A stretch of DNA of 45,281 nt, taken from positions 1 through 45,281 of the forward strand of contig NZ_JAGGLO010000012.1 of assembly GCF_017874475.1 (NCBI RefSeq), written 5' to 3'. This document shows positions 39,666 through 45,281 of the stretch, one piece after another. Source of the DNA: Anaerococcus degeneri (lineage in GTDB: Bacteria; Bacillota; Clostridia; Tissierellales; Peptoniphilaceae). Below the pieces are notes generated by a model. That model saw only the letters and a program-made list of their open reading frames with translations. It did not search any database and was not told where the DNA came from. Made by a program: the position numbers and the translations under genes. Position 1 is the first letter of the stretch. The number at the start of each line of letters is the position of its first letter.

Positions 39666-39900
39666 ATTTTTCCTTTCTTGCTTCCATCAAATTATCACAG
39701 TTTCATATCTTATATATTATGTTATTTTTTATCTTTAAATAAGTTAAACAAATTTGGAAAATTATCTACAAATATAAAAAGGTCATTTTAATATACTTCT
39801 TTGGCTTCATTTCCAAAAACATAGCAAATTTCGATATCAAATGACCTTTTTCATAAGAATTTTTTCTTATTTAAATATTTATATTTACTTCAATTATTAA
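39666..39900. other. Spacer with the 76-bp hairpin element
   Basis: Between the dehydrogenase and the aldolase genes. It holds the hairpin element (39776-39851), a small ATAAGAA/TTCTTAT hairpin (39853-39870), and AT-rich DNA that may carry the aldolase promoter, which I could not pinpoint. Confidence 0.55.
39776..39851 (-). repeat. 76-bp element with perfect 13-bp arms, likely operon terminator and possible dispersed repeat
   Basis: AAAAAGGTCATTT (39776-39788) and AAATGACCTTTTT (39839-39851) are exact inverted repeats enclosing 50 bases. On the minus strand the T5 end makes it a terminator for the sorbitol operon. The long loop contains TTTGG/CCAAA. Two overlapping minus-strand frames run open through it (one reading YEKGHLISKFAMFLEMKPKK, without a start codon). 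I think I have seen such translated fragments in other Firmicutes, which suggests a mobile or dispersed palindrome; this needs a search. Confidence 0.6.
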
Positions 39901-40713
39901 CTATCCTCTAGTCTTACCACCTGCAACATTTATTGTAACACCATGGATATATGATGATCTGTCGCTTGCTAGGAATGTTACTAGATTTGCTACTTCTGTT
40001 AATTTTCCACTTCTGCCTAGTGGGGTTGTTTTTGTTGATGAGTAGCCTTTCCTAAGATCTTCTATGCTTATTCCTCTTGTGTAGGCTAGGGCTGTTTCAT
40101 AGGATAGGGTTCTTAGTCCAGTTTCTTCTAATATTCCTGGGGCTACTCCTACTACTCTTACTCCATATTTGCCTAGCTCTTTTGACCAAGATCTTGTGAA
40201 TGAGTTTACTGCATTTTTACTTGCTGCATAGATTGATTGTCCCTCACTACCTTCTAGACCGGATTCTGAGGACATGTTTATTATTACGCCCTTTTTCTCT
40301 TTGACGAAGACTCTTGCTGCTTCTTGTGAGCAGTAGAATAGGCCTTTTAGATTGATGCCTATGATCCTGTCAAAGACTTTGTCATCTAGCTCATATTCGC
40401 TATTTTCTTTGTTTGGGTCTACTAATAGTCTTGGGATGTTTATGCCTGCATTATTTACTATTGCATCTAGACTGCCATATTTTTTTAGGGCTACGTCTAC
40501 TGCAGCTTTTACATCTGATTTTTTTGTTACATCACATATTTGATATACTAGATTTTTTTCGTTTTGGTTTTTAAATTCAGGTTCTTTGTCATTTATATCG
40601 CAGGCGATTACATTGGCTCCTACTTCTAGGAGGCCTTCTGTTACTGCCTTGCCTATGCCGGATGCTGCTCCGGTCACTATTACAGTTTTATTTTCTAGGT
40701 CTAACCAACTCAT
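39901..40713 (-). CDS. Sorbitol-6-phosphate 2-dehydrogenase (SDR)
   Basis: A 270-residue short-chain dehydrogenase. NAD site TGAASGIG (14-21), NNAG (87-90), catalytic Ser149, Tyr162 and Lys166 in YAASK. The region LLVDPNKENSEYELD and the tail HGVTINVAGGKTRG match sorbitol-6-phosphate dehydrogenases of sorbitol PTS operons (SorF/GutD type), oxidising sorbitol-6-phosphate to fructose-6-phosphate. ATG with GGAGGAA one base after the EIIA gene. Position in a gut PTS operon makes the substrate very likely. Confidence 0.9.
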   Translation of the reverse strand: MSWLDLENKTVIVTGAASGIGKAVTEGLLEVGANVIACDINDKEPEFKNQNEKNLVYQICDVTKKSDVKAAVDVALKKYGSLDAIVNNAGINIPRLLVDPNKENSEYELDDKVFDRIIGINLKGLFYCSQEAARVFVKEKKGVIINMSSESGLEGSEGQSIYAASKNAVNSFTRSWSKELGKYGVRVVGVAPGILEETGLRTLSYETALAYTRGISIEDLRKGYSSTKTTPLGRSGKLTEVANLVTFLASDRSSYIHGVTINVAGGKTRG

Positions 40714-40714
40714 T

Positions 40715-41077
40715 TTATTCCTCCACTATCTTTATAACTGTTCCGTCTTCTATTGGACCAATGTCTACGCTTTCGCATACTATGGCTCCAGGTAATAAGT
40801 CATCTACATTACCTGATAGGTTTACAGTTAAGTGTCCAAGATTCACCAAATTCTTTTGAGCTTCAGAGCCTACTGCTAATATTTTAGCTTTTTTTTCATT
40901 TACTTTGAAATAAGATCCTTCTTTTATATCTCCGTTTGTCTCTTTTATGTCTATAATATAACAATAGTCTCTTAGTTCATCAGGTGCATTGTCTCCGAAA
41001 AAAATTAGCATTTCATCGCCAAATTCACCTATAAGTTCACCATGTTCCTTAACTATATTCTCGTATATAATTTTCAT
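40715..41077 (-). CDS. srlB: PTS glucitol/sorbitol EIIA (GutB), phospho-His apparently missing
   Basis: A 120-residue EIIA of the glucitol PTS, normal in length, with MLIFFGDNAPDELRDYC (23-39), ILAVGSEAQKNL (66-77) and NLGHLTVNLSG (79-89). In E. coli SrlB the phosphorylated His43 lies in FIHCH after the conserved acidic YC stretch; here that position reads YIIDI, so an isoleucine replaces it. Remaining histidines are His12 and His82 (the latter in the structural LGH). Either another residue works, or the phosphate comes from elsewhere. The gene is otherwise intact. ATG with AGGAGTA. Confidence 0.85.
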   Translation of the reverse strand: MKIIYENIVKEHGELIGEFGDEMLIFFGDNAPDELRDYCYIIDIKETNGDIKEGSYFKVNEKKAKILAVGSEAQKNLVNLGHLTVNLSGNVDDLLPGAIVCESVDIGPIEDGTVIKIVEE

Positions 41078-41085
41078 TTTTACTC

Positions 41086-42090
41086 CTAATATAGTCCAAA
41101 TGAAGCTAGGTATGCAACAATAACTCTTGGTACACCGATTAAGAATCTAGAATACATTACTGATACAACGCCAACTTCAACAGTTTCTCTTTCTGCTTCT
41201 GCTAGTCCAAGTCCAACTGGGATAAAGTCACATGCGTTTTGAGTGTTTATCGCAAAAAGTGCAGGTAAAGCAAGATTTGGTGCTATGTTTCCTCTAGCTA
41301 TCTCACTACCAATTAGAGTTCCTATAACTTGGCTTATTACCGCTCCTGGTCCAAGTAGCGCTGAAAGCACTGGAAGCGAACACACAAGCCCTAGGATTAC
41401 AAGCCCTATAATATTGTTTGCTAATGGTATAAGAAGATTAGCAAACCAGTTTCCAAATCCTGATCCTTGTATTATACCGATAAGCATTGCTACAAATGCC
41501 ATGAATGGAAGTATTGTGTTTATTACAGTTTGAACAGAATTTCTACCAGCTTGGAAGAATATATCTATTACTCTACCAGCTCCCATTCCTACTTTTTGAA
41601 TAAAGGTATTACCTGATTGTTCAGCAAGAGTTTCTGATACTTTTTTGTCTGCTGTGTAAGTAACTTTTTCTTTATTAGTAGTTTCTTTATTTTTAGCTTC
41701 TTTTTTAACCGTTTCCTCATCGCCTTCGATAAGTGTAATTTGTTTTAGACCAACGTCTGATACATATATATCTTCTGTGATATATTGTGCTAGAGGTCCA
41801 GATTTACCAGTTGGTGTAACATTTATTGTAGGGATTCCTTTTTTTGGATAAATTCCACATCTTAGTGTTCCACCACAATCTATGATTACTGCAAATATAT
41901 TTTCTTCTGGAGCTGAAGTTTTAAATCCATTTACTGCTTCACATCCAGTAAGTTCAACTATTTTGTCAACTACATCAGGTTTTGCACCGCCGCCTGTTAC
42001 ATATAAAAGAATATTTTTATCACCTTCCGGTCCTATTACAAGTGGACCACCAAAGCCTGCGCCGCCTTTATTTACTCTAACTTTAGCCAT
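41086..42090 (-). CDS. srlE: PTS glucitol/sorbitol EIIB with C-terminal EIIC part (GutE)
   Basis: A 334-residue protein. The N-terminal EIIB domain carries the phosphocysteine motif DCGGTLRCG (Cys72) and [12 protein letters not shown]; a charged linker (about 125-155) leads to the membrane part with four to five helices including [19 protein letters not shown] and a conserved [18 protein letters not shown] stretch. It phosphorylates and imports sorbitol with GutA. ATG with GTGGAGGCA, overlapping gutA by 8 bases. Confidence 0.93.
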   Translation of the reverse strand: MAKVRVNKGGAGFGGPLVIGPEGDKNILLYVTGGGAKPDVVDKIVELTGCEAVNGFKTSAPEENIFAVIIDCGGTLRCGIYPKKGIPTINVTPTGKSGPLAQYITEDIYVSDVGLKQITLIEGDEETVKKEAKNKETTNKEKVTYTADKKVSETLAEQSGNTFIQKVGMGAGRVIDIFFQAGRNSVQTVINTILPFMAFVAMLIGIIQGSGFGNWFANLLIPLANNIIGLVILGLVCSLPVLSALLGPGAVISQVIGTLIGSEIARGNIAPNLALPALFAINTQNACDFIPVGLGLAEAERETVEVGVVSVMYSRFLIGVPRVIVAYLASFGLY

Positions 42091-42643
42091 TATGTGCCTC
42101 CACGTCTATTGTTCTCTTAAGTTTGATGTTTTGTTGTTTTTCTACATATCTTGTTGTGAAATCTGTTATATATCCTGCAAAGAAATTCATAACTATACCC
42201 ACAAGCATATATCTTATAGCTAAAGGAACTGTTGATAGGCCTAAAGCCTCAACACCTTGAGCAATTCCTAACCACACGAATAATTCACCTGGATTTATGT
42301 GAGGGAATATACCATTGTTTGTATGGCAGTGGTAAGCTCCAGAAGCATAGTATGATGGTTTTTGAAATTCTGGTAAGAATTTACCCATTGATAAAGCCAT
42401 TGGGTTACCTAGCATGAAAGCTGATACAAATGGTAAAACACCATAAGCTAAAATTCTATTTTTTGAGCAAATTTCTCCAAATCTATTTACTTTATCTTCA
42501 CCAATAAGGGCTATTAATGCATTCATAAATACTAGAAGCAATAATACTTTTGGAATAATGCCTGTCACCCAGGACATTAGTGTTTCTCCTCCGAGTTCAA
42601 ACAATCCTATAAAGGACTGAGCTAAATTAACTAAAAAATCCAT
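42083..42643 (-). CDS. srlA: PTS glucitol/sorbitol EIIC (GutA)
   Basis: A 186-residue membrane subunit of the sorbitol PTS with the N-terminal [20 protein letters not shown], the [30 protein letters not shown]-type central block (about 80-109), and [14 protein letters not shown], all typical of GutA. It forms the channel with the EIIC part of GutE. ATG with AAAGGAGAT; 12 bases after gutM. Confidence 0.93.
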   Translation of the reverse strand: MDFLVNLAQSFIGLFELGGETLMSWVTGIIPKVLLLLVFMNALIALIGEDKVNRFGEICSKNRILAYGVLPFVSAFMLGNPMALSMGKFLPEFQKPSYYASGAYHCHTNNGIFPHINPGELFVWLGIAQGVEALGLSTVPLAIRYMLVGIVMNFFAGYITDFTTRYVEKQQNIKLKRTIDVEAHNG

Positions 42644-42655
42644 ATAATCTCCTTT

Positions 42656-43096
42656 TTATTTTTTGAAAATCCCCACAGCTTTTTGGAATGGTGATTTTTC
42701 TAGTTCTATTTCCTCTCCATTTTGAACCTTAATGTAGTTAGATTTTGCGTTTAATATGGCTTTGACCAAATTTTTGTGCAACCTAAGTCCTTTTAACATT
42801 TCTTCATCTAAATCTCTAATATTTACATTAATAAATTCTTTCTTCTCTTTAAATCTAGCAAGAACTGATACTCCTTGAATATAAGCGTATCTCTTAATAT
42901 AGCCTATCTCATCCACACAAAACATAACGATTGCTCCAGAGCTTATAGCTCCTTTTTGTATGCCTATGGCTACCTTGCCTTCATCTAGGAACATATTAAA
43001 ATATTTTTTAAATGAATTCATTTGTAAAAACGTTAAAAAGTACTGCAGGATGTACATTATCAGTATGAAAATCCCTAATTTGATTAGATTACTCAT
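42656..43096 (-). CDS. gutM: GutM-type regulator of the sorbitol operon
   Basis: A 146-residue protein of the glucitol operon activator (GutM/SrlM) family. It has an N-terminal hydrophobic segment (about 5-24) and a small soluble domain with GKVAIGIQKGAISSGAIVMFCVD-like strands (split over about 40-62). GutM acts as an accessory activator of gut genes. ATG with AGGAGAA, 9 bases after gutR. Its position between gutR and gutA is the standard one. Confidence 0.85.
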   Translation of the reverse strand: MSNLIKLGIFILIMYILQYFLTFLQMNSFKKYFNMFLDEGKVAIGIQKGAISSGAIVMFCVDEIGYIKRYAYIQGVSVLARFKEKKEFINVNIRDLDEEMLKGLRLHKNLVKAILNAKSNYIKVQNGEEIELEKSPFQKAVGIFKK

Positions 43097-43105
43097 CTAT
43101 TCTCC

Positions 43106-44971
43106 TTACCTAAATAAATTAGTCTCTTTAATAAAAAACTCCATTAACTCTGAATAAGACTTTATTTTTGAAATTTTATCAATTAATTTGTCGTCATTAG
43201 ATATAGTAACAATTTCATCATATAATTTGACTAAGAGTTCATCTAAATTATCCGGAACTCCTACTAAAAATATCAAATTTGGATATGAATTTTCACAAAT
43301 ACCCAGGGCAACTTTTAAAGCATCTGAAGATATATGAGGAAAGGCTACTCTCTCAGTAAATATTTTAGATTTTGAATTTTCTTTTTCTAAAATTCTAGAC
43401 TCAAAATCATCATCAATTACTTCCCTTTCTTTTAGCATACCTATCATATACTTGAAATTTTCCTCAAAAGAATCGAATTGTAGCTTAAAAAATGTATCTT
43501 CATCCAAATTACTCAAAAATATCGATTTCAAAAATCTATTACTTAAAATCATATTTTTGTTTTCTTTTAATACTTGAATTTCTTCTTTAATCAATTGATA
43601 ATTGAAAATATCATCGCCTGTTATCTGATAAACTTCACTATCGATAGGCTGTTTTAGGATAAGCAAATCAAAACCGCTTAAATCAAGATCAGTGTTATCC
43701 AATAATCCAATAGATAAATCATTGTTTAGGTCTTCTGCCTTAAGTTTTTTCTTTAGGGAAGTGTCATTGATTTTTCCTTCTGTGAAAATACCTATTTTAA
43801 ACCCATTTCTATTTGCTAAATCTAATTTTTCTACAACATATATTTGAAAATAAGTTGCAAGAAAAGATTTTTCAGATTCAGCTACCTTTTTATTTATACT
43901 ATTTTCAATTACATTAGATGCTATTTCAGCCATTTTGTAGGCTACTCTATAGTCACTTTTTATTTCTTCAATCAAGGGATTGTCTATTTTATAGCCTATT
44001 TCTATCCTATTAATAGAAAAATAAACATGGTAAGAAAATTCTTTTGTTAAGTTTCCCAAATCTACTTGAAGTCCCATTTGAATTTTAATGGCTCTAAATA
44101 TTTCGTTTATAATATCTTCTGTGGATTTCTTAATATCCAAATCTGATATATTATTCAAAATAAGTGGAGTTCTCATGCCCTTAAGAGGTATAAGAATAAA
44201 TTCAAGTTCATTATCTGTTAAACTTATGCTTAGATACTGTTTTAAATGTTTTCTAAAAATTTCTCCGATTTCATAAATGAAATCTTTATAAAACACATCT
44301 GGTCTAATTTCTAAGTTTCCTATAAATTTTCCCTGTCCCGATCTTGTTATCGAGACCATGATAAAACTTACAACTCTTTCTATAGTATCCTCGTCAATTA
44401 AATATTGACTTAAGGCCCTTTCAACTATTTTGTTGACCATCATCTCGTTTTTATTCTTTTTTGGAAATTCATAATAACAATTATCAAGGTAAAAATATCT
44501 AATGTCAATTTCATCACCGACTATGCTCATGCCAACATTAGGTTTTCCTTCTACCTTTAAATTATAAGTTTCTAAAATCTGATTTAACTTATTGATGTCT
44601 TTACTAAGAGTTGATTTTGAGACAATCATATCATCAGATAAGTCACCTAGTGTTAAGTTAGTCTTCTCAAAAAGACTCTTGATGATATATTTATGCCTAA
44701 ATTTTTCATAATTAAAGTTTAGTTCTTCTTTTTTTATCGAATTTAATACTTTTCTATATCTTGTATAGTTGTATACAAATAAAGATAGTTCCCCCAATCT
44801 TGTATCTATTACTGCACAATTTTCTAACTTAACATTTAAGTCTTTGATATCTTTTGCTAGTGTTTTCTTACTCACGTCCAATTTGTATAGTAAGTCTAAC
44901 TCATCAACAGAGCATATCTCTAAAGTTTCTAATATATAAAGTTCCCTACTATCGAATTTATGCCAAACCAT
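43106..44971 (-). CDS. gutR: PRD-containing transcriptional activator of sorbitol genes (GutR-like)
   Basis: A 621-residue multi-domain regulator. Two N-terminal helix-turn-helix domains (about 10-60 and 90-140), two PTS-regulation domains (about 180-290 and 300-410), a degenerate EIIB-like domain (about 415-500) and a C-terminal EIIA-like domain with His546 in AFPHI. PTS phosphorylation of the PRDs and EIIA-like His should set its activity. The EIIB-like domain shows no clear cysteine. It heads the operon; its own promoter has a good -10 and weak -35, as expected for an activator-dependent promoter. Confidence 0.88.
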   Translation of the reverse strand: MVWHKFDSRELYILETLEICSVDELDLLYKLDVSKKTLAKDIKDLNVKLENCAVIDTRLGELSLFVYNYTRYRKVLNSIKKEELNFNYEKFRHKYIIKSLFEKTNLTLGDLSDDMIVSKSTLSKDINKLNQILETYNLKVEGKPNVGMSIVGDEIDIRYFYLDNCYYEFPKKNKNEMMVNKIVERALSQYLIDEDTIERVVSFIMVSITRSGQGKFIGNLEIRPDVFYKDFIYEIGEIFRKHLKQYLSISLTDNELEFILIPLKGMRTPLILNNISDLDIKKSTEDIINEIFRAIKIQMGLQVDLGNLTKEFSYHVYFSINRIEIGYKIDNPLIEEIKSDYRVAYKMAEIASNVIENSINKKVAESEKSFLATYFQIYVVEKLDLANRNGFKIGIFTEGKINDTSLKKKLKAEDLNNDLSIGLLDNTDLDLSGFDLLILKQPIDSEVYQITGDDIFNYQLIKEEIQVLKENKNMILSNRFLKSIFLSNLDEDTFFKLQFDSFEENFKYMIGMLKEREVIDDDFESRILEKENSKSKIFTERVAFPHISSDALKVALGICENSYPNLIFLVGVPDNLDELLVKLYDEIVTISNDDKLIDKISKIKSYSELMEFFIKETNLFR

Positions 44972-44982
44972 ATTTCCTCTTC

Positions 44983-45006
44983 CTACATTATATTTTTACC
45001 CTCCTT
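44983..45006 (-). promoter_or_regulatory. Start-stop mini-ORF in the gutR leader
   Basis: On the minus strand AAGGAGGG (44999-45006) precedes ATG TAG (44983-44988), a start codon followed directly by a stop, 10 bases later. It ends right where the ribosome site of gutR begins. Ribosomes caught there could limit gutR translation. Confidence 0.4.
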
Positions 45007-45013
45007 GAGTTTA

Positions 45014-45019
45014 ATTATA
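45014..45019 (-). promoter_or_regulatory. -10 element of the gut operon
   Basis: TATAAT on the minus strand, 42 bases before the gutR ATG. No consensus -35 at 16-18 bases; a TTGACT only 5 bases upstream is misplaced. Confidence 0.5.
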
Positions 45020-45144
45020 CTATAAGTCAAATAATAATTAATACAGTCTTTTTCTACTTAGTGGAAATTTAGGCTATTATTTGAAATTTTATATTATAGC
45101 TAGGTGTTTTCGTATATTTATTTGTTCTTATGATTTGTAAAATT

Positions 45145-45176
45145 AAAAAAAATCCTCCAAGCTTTTGCCTGGAGGA
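45145..45176 (-). terminator. Terminator of an upstream gene beyond the window
   Basis: TCCTCCA and TGGAGGA (45153-45176) pair over a 10-base loop; on the minus strand eight Ts follow (45145-45152). Confidence 0.8.
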
Positions 45177-45235
45177 CTTGTTTTTATGGTTCTTTGTCAA
45201 ATCGTGTTGGTAATTAAAAATCAACTACATTCTTT

Positions 45236-45262
45236 ATCGGGATAGAAATTTCTATCCCCGAT
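45236..45262. repeat. Near-perfect 27-bp palindrome at the window edge
   Basis: ATCGGGATAGAAA is followed at once by TTTCTATCCCCGAT, its inverse with one extra C. TTTTT follows on the plus strand. It could be an operator for a gene outside the window or a terminator. Confidence 0.5.
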
Positions 45263-45281
45263 TTTTAACTAGCAAATAAAT

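Larger units (their letters stand above)
44972..45281. other. 310-bp region upstream of gutR
   Basis: It holds the gutR leader and -10, the terminator at 45145-45176 for a gene outside the window, and the palindrome at 45236-45262. No open frame stands out. Confidence 0.6.

Overview
The window looks like chromosomal DNA of a low-GC, anaerobic Gram-positive, most likely a Peptoniphilaceae-type Firmicute such as Anaerococcus or Peptoniphilus. That placement is an inference from the AT-rich codon use, strong AAGGAGG ribosome sites, a clpP-clpX-lon-engB cluster, Rex, the Asp23/AmaP envelope cluster, rubredoxin, cdaA-ybbR and a sorbitol PTS. No rRNA is present to fix the taxonomy.

Layout. 1-10.3 kb is a minus-strand housekeeping block: two small membrane proteins, engB, lon, clpX, clpP and trigger factor (protein quality control, with a good promoter in front of tig), then cca, ybbR/cdaR and the c-di-AMP cyclase cdaA. 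10.4-15.5 kb holds a GNAT acetyltransferase, a membrane-anchored alpha/beta hydrolase, a ZIP metal transporter and glycogen phosphorylase. 15.5-19.4 kb has two AI-2E-type permeases flanking thiN, and a papain-like peptidase-fold protein. 19.4-25.8 kb reads as one minus-strand unit: typA, a membrane protein, rex, an ABC-F ATPase, then amaP, a DUF2273 protein and asp23. 25.8-31 kb holds an RsbW-like kinase, rubredoxin, a secreted anchored protein, a YitT protein, a CofE-like protein, and a sirtuin with a zinc-ribbon membrane protein.

31.1-32.2 kb is the oddest stretch. A normal tRNA-Pro(UGG) is followed by five tandem units of about 147 bp. Each carries a decayed copy of the 3' two thirds of that tRNA, ending in CCA, and most carry two hairpin plus T-run structures.

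32.2-36 kb holds a GH13-family protein that appears to have lost all three catalytic acids, and a large zinc-ribbon membrane protein. 36-38.6 kb is a plus-strand glycerol region: a GlpA-like FAD oxidoreductase and glpF, each behind a strong promoter and a leader containing a terminator hairpin. 38.6-39 kb is non-coding by standard calls, but holds a possible small RNA lying antisense to the ribosome site of a 22-codon reading frame. 39-45 kb is a sorbitol (glucitol) operon: the activator gutR, gutM, EIIC, EIIB/C, EIIA, sorbitol-6-phosphate dehydrogenase, and downstream an FSA/transaldolase-like aldolase. Sorbitol would enter as sorbitol-6-phosphate, become fructose-6-phosphate, and be further metabolised by the aldolase. 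The EIIA protein seems to lack the usual phospho-histidine.

The strongest leads for something undescribed are the tRNA-Pro tail array, the GH13 pseudo-enzyme, the 76-bp long-armed hairpin after the sorbitol operon, and the SD/anti-SD locus at 38.7-38.8 kb. All calls were made by eye without database searches.
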